DNA of 18,247 nucleotides. It comes from GCA-2686265 sp036010965 (GTDB lineage Bacteria > Planctomycetota > UBA1135 > GCA-002686595). A program made the position numbers and the translations under genes. The stretch's first letter is position 1. Every line of letters starts with the position of its first letter. The stretch lies in NCBI GenBank assembly GCA_036010965.1, contig DASCMO010000008.1, positions 1 through 18,247 of the forward strand, given 5' to 3'. This document shows positions 6,858 to 13,706 of this stretch, piece after piece. The notes beneath the pieces are model-generated. The model was not told the origin of the DNA and did not search any database. It was given only the letters and a program-made list of their open reading frames with translations.

Positions 6858-8291
6858 TTAGACCCGCACCTCGCCCTCGGCACCGACCAGGTCGGCGTGG
6901 CGTTTAAGAAGGGGATCGACCTCGGCCGCGAGGAACTCGTCGACCTGCTCGGGGGCGCGGCCGATGAATCGTGCGGGGTCGAGGATCGCGTCGATGCGCC
7001 CGGCGACGGGCTGCAGGATCGGAACCTCGGCCAGGCGTTCTCGCAGGTCGTTCTCCCCGCCCTGGGTGATCGAGCGCGCCGCCTCGAAGCTGGCCTGCCG
7101 CACGGCCTCGTGAACATCCTGCCGGTCACAGCCGGCCTTGACGGCCTCCATCATCAACGCCTCCGAGGCCAGGAACGGCAGCTCCCGCTCGAGGTTGCGG
7201 CGCACGAGCTCGGGGTGGACCACCATCCCCGACGAGACGTTCAGGTAGAGACCCAGGACAGCGTCCGTGGCCAGGAACAGCTCCGAGAGCACCACGCGCC
7301 GGTTGGCCGAATCGTCCAGGGTGCGCTCGAGCCACTGATTGGCGGCCGTGTGGGCGGTGTTGTCGAGCTGGACCATCACGAGGCGTGCGAGGGAGCACAT
7401 GCGCTCGGAGCGCATCGGGTTGCGCTTCCAGGGCATGGCCGATGACCCAATCTGGTCGGTCTCGAAGGGTTCCTCCAGCTCGCGGCGGTTGGAGAGCAGA
7501 CGCAGGTCGGTGGCGAACTTGTGGGCGGATTGCGCCACGGAGGAGAGGGCCTGGCCGACGCGAAAGTCGAGCTGGCGCGGGTAGGTCTGGCCCGTGACCC
7601 CAAAGCAGCGCTCGAAGCCCATGCGCTCGCACACGAGCCGGTCGAGTTCGCACACCTTCTCGTGGTCGCCGTCGAACAGCTCGAGGAAGGAGGCCTGGGT
7701 CCCGGTCGTGCCCTTGACGCCACGGAAGAGAATCTGCGCTTCTGCGTGGTCGAGGTCGGCCAGATCGTGGACGAGGTCCTGCAGCCATAGGCAGGCGCGC
7801 TTGCCCACGGTGGTCGCCTGCGCCGGCTGGTAGTGGGTGAAGCCGAGGGTCGGCAGGGAGCGCCATTCGGAAGCGAAGTCCCGCAGCTGGGCGATGACGC
7901 TGACGAGCTGCCTGCGAATGAGGCGCACTCCCTCGCGCAGGATCCACAGGTCTGCGTTGTCCGTCACGAAGCACGAGGTCGCCCCCAGGTGCAGGATGGC
8001 GCGCGCCTTCGGGCACTGCTCTCCCCAGGCGTGGATGTGGGCCATCACGTCGTGGCGCAGGCGCCGCTCGTGCTCCTCGGCCACTTCCAGGTTCAGCTCC
8101 TCGAGGGTGGCGCGCAGCTCGTCGAGCTGTGCTGCGCTGATCGGCAGGCCCAGCTCCGCCTCGCACTCCGCCAGGGCCAGCCACAAACGCCGCCAGGTCA
8201 CGAAGCGCGTGCGCGGTGAAAACAACTCGCGCATGGCGCGGCTGGCATAGCGTCCCGCGAGGGGACTCGACCAGGTGTCGGCGCTGCTCAT
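6858..8291 (-). CDS. purB: Adenylosuccinate lyase, eukaryote-like type
   Basis: 477 residues of the fumarase/aspartase superfamily. It cleaves adenylosuccinate to AMP and SAICAR to AICAR, both releasing fumarate. Catalytic regions: RLRHDVMAH (77-85), TSC (105-107), GFTHYQPAQ (150-158, with the catalytic-site His) and the flexible signature loop GSSAMPWKRNPMRSER (272-287) with its key Ser. From recalled sequence it resembles human ADSL more than the E. coli or B. subtilis enzymes. Shared blocks include SPLA-RYAS near the N-terminus, LPTLGFTH-QPAQ-TTVGKR, FRGVKGTTGTQASFL and QW-ERTLDDSANRR. It is a single gene with no frameshift. ATG 8291 lacks a Shine-Dalgarno but has a TAGAAT -10 motif 9 nt upstream. 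Confidence 0.96.
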   Translation of the reverse strand: MSSADTWSSPLAGRYASRAMRELFSPRTRFVTWRRLWLALAECEAELGLPISAAQLDELRATLEELNLEVAEEHERRLRHDVMAHIHAWGEQCPKARAILHLGATSCFVTDNADLWILREGVRLIRRQLVSVIAQLRDFASEWRSLPTLGFTHYQPAQATTVGKRACLWLQDLVHDLADLDHAEAQILFRGVKGTTGTQASFLELFDGDHEKVCELDRLVCERMGFERCFGVTGQTYPRQLDFRVGQALSSVAQSAHKFATDLRLLSNRRELEEPFETDQIGSSAMPWKRNPMRSERMCSLARLVMVQLDNTAHTAANQWLERTLDDSANRRVVLSELFLATDAVLGLYLNVSSGMVVHPELVRRNLERELPFLASEALMMEAVKAGCDRQDVHEAVRQASFEAARSITQGGENDLRERLAEVPILQPVAGRIDAILDPARFIGRAPEQVDEFLAAEVDPLLKRHADLVGAEGEVRV

Positions 8292-8300
8292 CGCTGGGCG

Positions 8301-8306
8301 ATTCTA
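8301..8306 (-). promoter_or_regulatory. Candidate -10 element (TAGAAT) for purB, implying a leaderless transcript
   Basis: Minus-strand TAGAAT (8306-8301) ends 9 nt before the ATG of purB. The expected transcription start is therefore within a few nucleotides of the start codon. The -35 region (around TGAAGG/GAAGGC) is a poor match. No Shine-Dalgarno is present, which agrees with a leaderless mRNA but does not prove it. Confidence 0.45.
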
Positions 8307-8346
8307 GCCCGAATCCCCCGCGAGCCTTCACACCAGAGCGTGCAAA

Positions 8347-8373
8347 CGGCCTGCCGCGCCGGGCTCCAGGCCG
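8347..8373 (-). terminator. Candidate terminator hairpin after the vanZ-like gene
   Basis: CGGCCTG (8347-8353) and CAGGCCG (8367-8373) form a 7-bp perfect stem with a 13-nt loop. It lies about 40 nt after the vanZ stop, and in minus-strand RNA it is followed by only UUU. It is a weak intrinsic terminator at best, placed correctly between the nadC operon and purB. Confidence 0.35.
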
Positions 8374-8412
8374 GTGGCGGCCCGTTCTGGTGACAGATCC
8401 GGGGTCGCCGGG

Positions 8413-8925
8413 TCATTTGTCCAGGCCGGAAATGCTGGCCAGGAAGGCGGCCAGGACGCAGAAGGCCAGCCCCACCCCGATCCGCCGCCAGAGGCCCGCG
8501 TCGCGGGCAGCGGCCCGTGGCAGGTAGGCGATCAGCGCGAGGGTGCAGATCGCTCCGATGACGTCGGTCTGGCAGTCAAGGAGCGACGAGACCCGGCCGG
8601 GGATCGACGCCTGGTGCCACTCGTCCACCAGGGCGTAGGCGGCGACGCCCAGGAGGACACACGCCACCCCCGTGCGCTCGAGCCTCGGCCACGCGGCGGA
8701 GCGCGGCAGGCAGAGGACCGCGAGCAGGGACAGGAATCCGAAGGCCGGCGCGTGCAGGAAGTTCCTGGCGGTGCTCCACAGCAGATTGATGTCCCCCGTC
8801 TCGCTGGGAATCGAGGAACGGTGCCAGATCAGCGCCATCCAGGCGACCACGCAGACCGGCGCGAGGGAGCGCGGGATGCGCTGCAGCCCGGCGCCGACGC
8901 GCCGCAGGAGGTCGAGGGCCCTCAC
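8413..8925 (-). CDS. VanZ-like family membrane protein
   Basis: 170 residues with about four or five hydrophobic segments (roughly 21-35, 59-73, 86-100, 120-136 and 149-166). The VanZ-family signature is clear: DEWHQASIPGR (101-111), then SSLLD and a second Asp in D-V-I-G-A (113-124), plus the early NFLHAPAFGFLS corresponding to the family's K-x-x-H-x-x-x-(F/Y)-x-x-L. VanZ itself gives low-level teicoplanin resistance, but most chromosomal family members have no known substrate, so no resistance role is claimed. GTG 8925 overlaps the TGA of the upstream ATPase gene as GTGA, so translation is probably coupled. Confidence 0.85.
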   Translation of the reverse strand: MRALDLLRRVGAGLQRIPRSLAPVCVVAWMALIWHRSSIPSETGDINLLWSTARNFLHAPAFGFLSLLAVLCLPRSAAWPRLERTGVACVLLGVAAYALVDEWHQASIPGRVSSLLDCQTDVIGAICTLALIAYLPRAAARDAGLWRRIGVGLAFCVLAAFLASISGLDK

Positions 8926-9401
8926 CGCGAACCGTCCGGCCGCTTGCCGGCGACGAACTCCAGGCCCCGACCGTCCGGGGACTCTCGGACGCTCAGCTCA
9001 TCGACCATGCCCACCAGCAGGAAGAACCCGCGACCGCGCTCGTCCTCCAGGTCCGGAAGAACCTCGGGATCGAGGTAGGGCGCCACATCCGCCGGATCGC
9101 CGCCACCCTGGTCCGCGACGGAGAGGGTCCAGGCTCCGTCGACGGCGCGCAGGTGCAAGGTGACGCGCACGTCGGCGGTGAGATCGGTCTCCTCCATGGC
9201 CGCCTGCCCGCCACCGTGGTCCACGGCGTTGGAGAAGAGCTCGCTGACGACGAGATCGAGGATGTCCAGATCGTCGGCGGCGACACCCTCCCCCTCGGCG
9301 AACTTGCGCAGCACCTGGCGCGCCATCGCGCCGGCGCTATGGGCGGCGGGCAACTGCAGCCGCACCTCGTGGGGAGCCGGGCCTTGCTCGAGCGCGCTCA
9401 C
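8922..9401 (-). CDS. RsbW/SpoIIAB-like serine kinase-type ATP-binding protein (anti-sigma regulatory family)
   Basis: 159 residues forming a small GHKL ATPase (HATPase_c_2 type). The N-box is SELFSNAVDHGG (53-64, Glu54, Asn58 and His62), the G1 box is VADQGGG (95-101) and the G2 region is GRGFFLLVGMVDEL (122-135). In the RsbW/SpoIIAB family such proteins bind a sigma factor or phosphorylate an anti-sigma antagonist; no partner (STAS protein, PP2C phosphatase or sigma factor) is in this window. GTG 9401 is preceded by a strong GGAGGT 6 nt away inside nadC and overlaps the nadC stop as GTGA. A much longer frame reading upstream to 10073 is the antiphase shadow of nadC. Confidence 0.87.
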   Translation of the reverse strand: MSALEQGPAPHEVRLQLPAAHSAGAMARQVLRKFAEGEGVAADDLDILDLVVSELFSNAVDHGGGQAAMEETDLTADVRVTLHLRAVDGAWTLSVADQGGGDPADVAPYLDPEVLPDLEDERGRGFFLLVGMVDELSVRESPDGRGLEFVAGKRPDGSR

Positions 9402-10345
9402 TCGATCACCTCCACCTCGACGGCCAGGTCGAGGGCGGGTGCCGAGTGGGTCAGGGCGCCGATCGAGATGCGATCCACACCGGAAGCGGCGACGGCCTCG
9501 ATGGTCGCCTCGTCCACACCTCCCGAGGCCTCGATCTCGACCTCGCGCTCGCCGGCGGCGGCGCGCACCCGGGGACAGAGGTCGGCCATCGCCGCCGGGT
9601 CCATGTTGTCGAGCATCACCACATCCGCTCCAGCGCGCGCGGCGGCCAGAGCCTCGGCCTCGTCGCGGGCCTCGACGGTCATGCGCACCCCAGGCTGGGA
9701 GCGGTGCACCGCGGCGCACAGCTCTTCGAGCGGACGCCCAGCCAGGTCGAGATGGTTGTCCTTGATCATGACCTCGTCGTGGAGGCCGCGGCGGTGGTTC
9801 TCCGCGCCACCGCAGCGCACCGCGTATTTCTCGAGTGCGCGCAGGCCGGGGGTGGTCTTGCGGGTGTCGAGCACCCGCGCTCGCCCGGCGCAGAGCTCCA
9901 CGCTGCGCGCGCTCAAGGTGGCGATGCCCGAGAGGCGCTGAACGAAGTTGAGGGCGCTGCGCTCCGCCGCGAGCAGGGCCCGGGCGTCGCCCTCCACCGT
10001 CGCCAGGCGCTCGCCCGCGCGGACGACCGCGCCCTCCTCCACGACCAGCTCGACCGTGCAGCCGGGGTCGCAAACCTCGAAGACACGCGCGAAGACACCC
10101 AGCCCGGCCACCCGGCCCGGCGCCCGGGCCAGGAGCACGGCGCGCGCCCGCAGCCCTTCGGGGAGGCAGGCCACGGAGGTGATGTCCCCCGTGCCGAGGT
10201 CCTCCTCGAGGGCCCGGCGCACCGCCTCCTCCACCGCCTCCGGGGGCGGCGGAGCGGGGTGACGGGGACCTGCCGTGGCCCTGGCAACCGGCCCGGCCGG
10301 CGGCCGGTCGGGGGCCTCATCCGAACTCATCGAGGGTGCATCCAT
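9398..10345 (-). CDS. nadC: Nicotinate-nucleotide pyrophosphorylase (carboxylating), quinolinate phosphoribosyltransferase
   Basis: 315 residues from ATG 10345 (ATG 10330 is an alternative five codons in). It converts quinolinate and PRPP to nicotinate mononucleotide, CO2 and pyrophosphate in de novo NAD synthesis. Family blocks: EEDLGTGDIT (46-55), ERSALNFVQRLSGIAT (128-143), DTRKTTPGLRALEKYAV (160-176), GGAENHRRGL (179-188), IKDNH (194-198) and the C-terminal EASGGV and DRISIGALTHS phosphate-binding segments. Arg, His and Lys residues expected for PRPP/quinolinate binding are present. An Ala/Pro-rich stretch of about 35 residues precedes the fold. It is first in a three-gene overlapping operon; nadA and nadB are not in the window. 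Confidence 0.95.
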   Translation of the reverse strand: MDAPSMSSDEAPDRPPAGPVARATAGPRHPAPPPPEAVEEAVRRALEEDLGTGDITSVACLPEGLRARAVLLARAPGRVAGLGVFARVFEVCDPGCTVELVVEEGAVVRAGERLATVEGDARALLAAERSALNFVQRLSGIATLSARSVELCAGRARVLDTRKTTPGLRALEKYAVRCGGAENHRRGLHDEVMIKDNHLDLAGRPLEELCAAVHRSQPGVRMTVEARDEAEALAAARAGADVVMLDNMDPAAMADLCPRVRAAAGEREVEIEASGGVDEATIEAVAASGVDRISIGALTHSAPALDLAVEVEVIE

Positions 10346-10576
10346 TGGTTCGCTGAATGCTCCCGAGAGTACGACGGCGCTCACCCGCCGACCACTCCCT
10401 CGTGGCCCCGGGAGTTCGTTGAAGGGGCCCTTCGGGAGCCGGCGCGATCCCATCCGCGCCGGGTCACTGCCATGGGGCGCAGGCCGGGCGGCATTTGGCG
10501 GTGCCTTGGGCTCCAGGCCGGGGGCATCGCCGCCACGCGAGCAGTAACCCGCGCGCGACCGAACGGTCCCGGGGGG
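10346..10576. promoter_or_regulatory. Divergent nadC / comEA-like intergenic region
   Basis: This 231-bp gap should hold both promoters. On the minus strand TACTCT (about 30 nt before nadC) with a poor TGGTCG 17 bp upstream is the only faint promoter candidate. A near-palindrome gaaggGgcccttc lies at about 10421-10433 and a perfect 8-bp hairpin at 10439-10462. If the comEA-like gene starts at ATG 10472, the second half is coding. Confidence 0.4.
10439..10462. repeat. Perfect 8-bp inverted repeat upstream of the comEA-like gene
   Basis: CCGGCGCG, 8-nt spacer atcccatc, CGCGCCGG. It is a perfect stem 9 bp before a possible ATG (10472) of the helix-hairpin-helix gene. It could be an operator, a leader hairpin or chance in GC-rich DNA. 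Confidence 0.5.
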
Positions 10577-10951
10577 GTGAGCGGAGCACAAGCCCTCGGT
10601 CCGACGAGCCACACGACCCTCTGGCTCCCGTTCCTGTGCGGGCTCCTGTGGGCTGACACGGCCCTCTCGCTCGCGCGACGCGCAGGGCGTGTGGAAGCCG
10701 CCCCGGATGCGAAGTTCCCGGCGAGCGCCGCCCTCGTGGCCCCCGAGCCGATCGACCTCGAGGACGCCGACCCGCGCGCCCTGCGGCGCCTGCCGGGGAT
10801 CGGCGAGCAGCGAGCCATGGACATCGCCCGCCTGCGCTGGGAGCGCGCCGGACGCGGGCTGCGCCTCTCCGAGGTGCCCGGCATCGGACCCAAGACCGAG
10901 CGCGCTCTCGAAGCTCGGGGCGCCCTGTCTCAGCCACTCCTGGGCGAGTAG
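10577..10951 (+). CDS. ComEA-like helix-hairpin-helix DNA-binding protein
   Basis: 124 residues: one N-terminal hydrophobic segment (about 13-30, TLWLPFLCGLLWADTAL), a short linker, and a tandem helix-hairpin-helix unit. The motifs are LRRLPGIGEQRAMDIARLR (69-87) and LSEVPGIGPKTERALEA (97-113), with the P-G-I-G hairpins that contact DNA backbone. The arrangement is that of ComEA-type proteins, which bind incoming DNA at the cell surface during transformation; no other competence gene is nearby, so the role is inferred. GTG 10577 is preferred as giving a signal-anchor near the N-terminus; ATG 10472 would add 35 Arg/Gly-rich residues. The last 22 bp overlap the 3' end of the convergent FlhG-like gene. 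Confidence 0.75.
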   Translation: MSGAQALGPTSHTTLWLPFLCGLLWADTALSLARRAGRVEAAPDAKFPASAALVAPEPIDLEDADPRALRRLPGIGEQRAMDIARLRWERAGRGLRLSEVPGIGPKTERALEARGALSQPLLGE

Positions 10952-11928
10952 CCCACGCGCCGCAGCAGGGAGCGCCCGAGGCCGGGGCGGGCGCAGCGAG
11001 CGAGCTCCTCGTCGACCCGCGCGGCGATCTCGGTCAAGGCCACGGCGGCGGGCGAGGCCGGTTCGCGCTCGACGATCGGCGTGGTCTTCGTGAGGCCGCA
11101 GCGGACCCGGGGATCCTCGGGGATCCAGCCCAGCATGCGCGGAGAGCGACCCAGGAAACGCTCCGAGACGGACGCCAGGCGGCGCTGGGTGTCGCGCGCG
11201 AGCTCTGGTGACTCAACGCGGTTGACGATCACCAGCGGTCGGACACCGGGCCGGCGGTGAGACAGCATCTTGTAGAAGGAGTAGGTGTCCATCAGGGCCG
11301 GGCTCTCGTGGTTCGTGACCAGCAACACGATGTCGCAGGCCGCCGCGATGGCCAGGGTCTGTTCCGAAGCTCCCGCCGGGAGGTCCACGAGCAGGTACTC
11401 GTAGGCGGTTTCCAGGCGCTCCAGATCCGTGGCGATGCGATGCATCTCGAAGGTCGAGAGCTCCGTGCGTTCGAGGGCTCCGTGCCCGACGGGGATCAGG
11501 TCCAGTCCCTCGCCGCCCCCGACCAGCAAGCCCTCGAGGCCGATCTCCCCGCGCAGAAACTCGGCGAAGGAGTGCTCAGGTCCGATGTCCTGCAGGATGT
11601 GGGCGTTGCCCATGCCGAAGTCGGCGTCGAGCAACAGGGTGCGGCCGCGGTGAGACAGCAGGGACCCGAGGGCCGCGCAGACGACCGACTTGCCCGTGCC
11701 GCCCTTTCCCCCGGCGACGCAGATCGATCCGGCGCGGACGCGGCTGAAGCGATCGAACTCTCCGCCTTCGGCCACCCCCTGCGGGGCGTGGTGCAAGCGC
11801 TGCAGCGCCTCGCGGGCACGCTCGCGGAGCGACAGCCTTCCCTCGGGCGAGTGCTCGCCCGTATCGCCAGGCTCGCCACGGCGCTCAGCCGAGCCGGCCC
11901 CGGTTCTTCCGCTCTGCGGATCCACCAC
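10930..11928 (-). CDS. FlhG/YlxH-like MinD/ParA-family ATPase
   Basis: About 332 residues. Deviant Walker A GGKGGTGKS (73-81), switch I DADFGMGN (101-108) and Walker B-region VDLPAGAS (181-188) identify the MinD/ParA class. The LLLDADFGMGNAHILQDIG, DLIPVGHG and LVTNHESPALMDTYSFYKML segments resemble FlhG/FleN, which set flagellar number and position. The first ~65 residues are a basic, low-complexity extension; in FlhG proteins an N-terminal segment carries an activator helix for FlhF, but no such helix can be asserted here. GTG 11928 follows GAGGA by 10 nt. A longer frame to 12039 (TTG) is possible. It is last in ruvC-hypothetical-FlhG-like; no flagellar gene is visible. Confidence 0.85.
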   Translation of the reverse strand: MVDPQSGRTGAGSAERRGEPGDTGEHSPEGRLSLRERAREALQRLHHAPQGVAEGGEFDRFSRVRAGSICVAGGKGGTGKSVVCAALGSLLSHRGRTLLLDADFGMGNAHILQDIGPEHSFAEFLRGEIGLEGLLVGGGEGLDLIPVGHGALERTELSTFEMHRIATDLERLETAYEYLLVDLPAGASEQTLAIAAACDIVLLVTNHESPALMDTYSFYKMLSHRRPGVRPLVIVNRVESPELARDTQRRLASVSERFLGRSPRMLGWIPEDPRVRCGLTKTTPIVEREPASPAAVALTEIAARVDEELARCARPGLGRSLLRRVGYSPRSG

Positions 11929-12038
11929 TGCAGTGACGTCCTCGGGGGGACGAGCGTGCAGGCTGCAACAACCCAGAGGTCGATCCAAGCGGCGATCGGC
12001 GGGATTCAGGCCCCCAGGAACAGGGTACTGGGCCCGCA

Positions 12039-12058
12039 AGGCGCCCTGAGGCGCCCTC
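12039..12058. repeat. Tandem GGCGCC-containing 10-mer, copy A
   Basis: Two 10-mers match at 9 of 10 positions. The block recurs, with a 2-bp indel, on the opposite strand at 16886-16902. Each unit contains the 6-bp palindrome GGCGCC, so the block can fold on itself in either strand. Confidence 0.5.
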
Positions 12059-12065
12059 GCAGGAC

Positions 12066-12085
12066 CTCGCCCACAACAGGGCGAG
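12066..12085 (-). terminator. Hairpin downstream of the hypothetical gene
   Basis: A 7-bp perfect stem (CTCGCCC / GGGCGAG) with a 6-nt loop, just 3' of the minus-strand stop at 12103. No T-tract follows; it may be a weak or Rho-assisted terminator or an mRNA-stabilising hairpin. Confidence 0.35.
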
Positions 12086-12102
12086 CCCCCACGGTCGCCG
12101 GC

Positions 12103-13041
12103 TCAATCGCGGAAGGCCTCGATCTCCTCGGGGGTCAGGATCGGAGCGGGAGCGCGCGGCACCAGTTCGACGTCCTCGAGCTCCCCCAGATCTGCCGACG
12201 TGTCCACGCGCTCAAGGTGGAAGGCCAGCAACCAGTCTAGGAAGACATCCACGCCGGCGCGGGTGCGGATGGAGTGGGGCACGTCCGTGCCCGCCAGGCG
12301 CGCCTCAAGGTGCCCATCGACGGCGGTCAGGCTGCACAGGGGTTCGCCCTCGACGAACCACGCCAGCCCGCCCGGCCCACCGTCGGCGCCGTCTTCGGCG
12401 CGGCACTCGAGCCCCTCCTCGACGCGCCCGATGCGCTCCACGAGATCCCCTCCCGTCTCTGCCAGAGCCGCGGGAAGGGTGGCGAGGAAGCGCTGGGCGT
12501 CACCGAGGCCTGGCGCGGGAACTGTCGCGGGCGACGGCGCAGGCACCCCGCGCCGGTGTAGATCGTAGGCGACGAAGAACTCGCTGCGACCCGCCTCGCT
12601 CACCAGGCTGCGCCGCTGGAGCACCAGGAGGTCCGGGGCGTCCAGGCCACACAGGCGCTCGAGGAGCGACGCCGAGAAGGGGGTGTCGGAGAGCAGCACC
12701 GTGCGAGCCGTCTCGTGACAGACCCCGCTGAGCCGTTCGCCCCCCGGCGAGACGCCTCGCAAGTGGGCCCACAAAACGTCTGCGTGGCGCAGGGCGAAGT
12801 CCACCGCATCACCCGTGCGCAGGAGGGCTTGCTCACTGTCGCCCTCCATCGCCAGGAACAGCACGGGCCGGCCCTCGATCAGGCCCACGAAGTCGGCGAC
12901 CGTGCGGCCGTCGATGCAGAGGTCCCGATCGACCAGTCGCAGGCCCGGCAGGTGCGCGCCCAGGGCCCGCTCGGTCGGATCGCCCCCCTCTCCCAGAGGA
13001 TCGGCGCCGGGTTCGCTCGCGCGCGGATCGTCGTTCGTCAT
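12103..13041 (-). CDS. Conserved-looking hypothetical protein of unknown function
   Basis: 312 residues, ATG start, no signal peptide or membrane segment, acidic, with Pro/Ala linkers around 167-178. I do not recognise the family. The N-terminal third is the most structured: GLRLVDRDLCIDGRTVADFVGLIEGR, then VLFLAMEGD and ALRHADVLWAHL. The order Asp (ADFVG) then strand-E/D (AMEGD) faintly recalls PD-(D/E)XK nuclease-like folds, but the catalytic Lys is absent, so this is only a suggestion. The C-terminal third (LAWFVEGEPLCSLTAVDGHLEARL) looks like a second small beta-rich domain. It lies 24 bp after ruvC and is presumably cotranscribed with it. High third-position GC agrees with a real gene. 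Confidence 0.7.
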   Translation of the reverse strand: MTNDDPRASEPGADPLGEGGDPTERALGAHLPGLRLVDRDLCIDGRTVADFVGLIEGRPVLFLAMEGDSEQALLRTGDAVDFALRHADVLWAHLRGVSPGGERLSGVCHETARTVLLSDTPFSASLLERLCGLDAPDLLVLQRRSLVSEAGRSEFFVAYDLHRRGVPAPSPATVPAPGLGDAQRFLATLPAALAETGGDLVERIGRVEEGLECRAEDGADGGPGGLAWFVEGEPLCSLTAVDGHLEARLAGTDVPHSIRTRAGVDVFLDWLLAFHLERVDTSADLGELEDVELVPRAPAPILTPEEIEAFRD

Positions 13042-13065
13042 GGTGTGGTCATCAAGGTGTGCGCG

Positions 13066-13608
13066 TCAGGGTGTGGGCCCTGGAAAGCGGCTGCGGTGCA
13101 GGTAGGCCAGGGCCAGAGCGAGGGCGTCGGTGGTGTCGAGGGAGCCGGGAGGTTCGTCCAGTCCCAGGGACACCGCCACCATCCGGGCGACCTGCGTCTT
13201 GTCCGCCCCGCCATGCCCCAGCAGGCTCTTGCGTGCGGAAGAGGCGGCGTATTGTACGACCTCCGCACCGGAGCGGACGGCGCACGCCAGGATCACCCCG
13301 CGGCCCTCGCCGATGCGCAGGGCGGACTGGATGTTGCGTGCGGCGAAGGCCTGCTCCACCACCACGACGGTCGGGCGCAAGCGCTCGAGGAGGCCCTCCA
13401 TGTCACGCAAGAGGACGGCCAGGCGCTCGGGAACCGTGCCGCTCCCGGTCCGGATCTCGCCCGCGGCCAGCAGGCGCGTGCCGTCGGGGGCGTCCACGAG
13501 CGCTCCGTACCCCACGACCCGCGTGCCCGGGTCCACGCCCAGCACGATCGGCCAGGGGAAGTCCTCGGGAACTGTTCCCTCGCCCTCACGCGGGCCGGAC
13601 GCACTCAC
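13066..13608 (-). CDS. ruvC: Crossover junction endodeoxyribonuclease RuvC
   Basis: 180 residues. RuvC is a dimeric RNase H-fold resolvase that cuts Holliday junctions delivered by RuvAB. The four catalytic acids are present: Asp26 (LGVDPGTRVVGYG), Glu85 (VVVVEQAF), and Asp158 and Asp161 (LDTTDALALALAY). RNIQSALRIGEGRGV and GADKTQVARMV match the conserved DNA-contact region. GTG 13608 was chosen because GGGAGGA lies 7 nt upstream; GTG 13626 is also in frame but lacks this. ruvA and ruvB, often adjacent in other bacteria, are not in the window; instead an unknown gene and an FlhG-like ATPase gene follow. Confidence 0.95.
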   Translation of the reverse strand: MSASGPREGEGTVPEDFPWPIVLGVDPGTRVVGYGALVDAPDGTRLLAAGEIRTGSGTVPERLAVLLRDMEGLLERLRPTVVVVEQAFAARNIQSALRIGEGRGVILACAVRSGAEVVQYAASSARKSLLGHGGADKTQVARMVAVSLGLDEPPGSLDTTDALALALAYLHRSRFPGPTP

Positions 13609-13706
13609 AGGGGATTCCTCCCGCACAGGTCGAACCCTAGAGTCTGTGGTGAGGGAAGGGAAGGCGCGGAGTCGCCCCCATTCGCCAGCATCGTGATCTC
13701 GACCCC
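13609..13706. promoter_or_regulatory. Divergent ruvC / ispD intergenic region
   Basis: A 98-bp gap between divergent starts. It contains the ruvC Shine-Dalgarno (GGGAGGA on the minus strand) and a weak minus-strand TAGGGT that could be a -10. On the ispD side there is neither a clear Shine-Dalgarno nor a recognisable promoter. Confidence 0.4.

Larger units (their letters stand above)
11929..12102. other. 174-bp gap between the hypothetical gene and the FlhG-like gene: repeats and hairpin
   Basis: It contains a 10-bp tandem, AGGCGCCCTG-AGGCGCCCTC (12039-12058), and a perfect CTCGCCC-acaaca-GGGCGAG hairpin (12066-12085) starting 17 nt past the stop of the upstream gene. The hairpin lacks a U-run, so whether the FlhG-like gene is read through from ruvC is uncertain. 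Confidence 0.5.

Noticed and set aside
9402..10073. N-terminal extension of the RsbW-like frame
   Set aside because: This part is out of phase inside nadC and is Arg/Gly/Pro-rich. The GTG at 9401 with its strong Shine-Dalgarno marks the true start.
9446..10576. Long plus-strand open frame running into the comEA-like gene (501 aa in all)
   Set aside because: Its first three quarters are antisense to nadC. Only the helix-hairpin-helix C-terminal part has family motifs, so a start at 10472 or 10577 was used.
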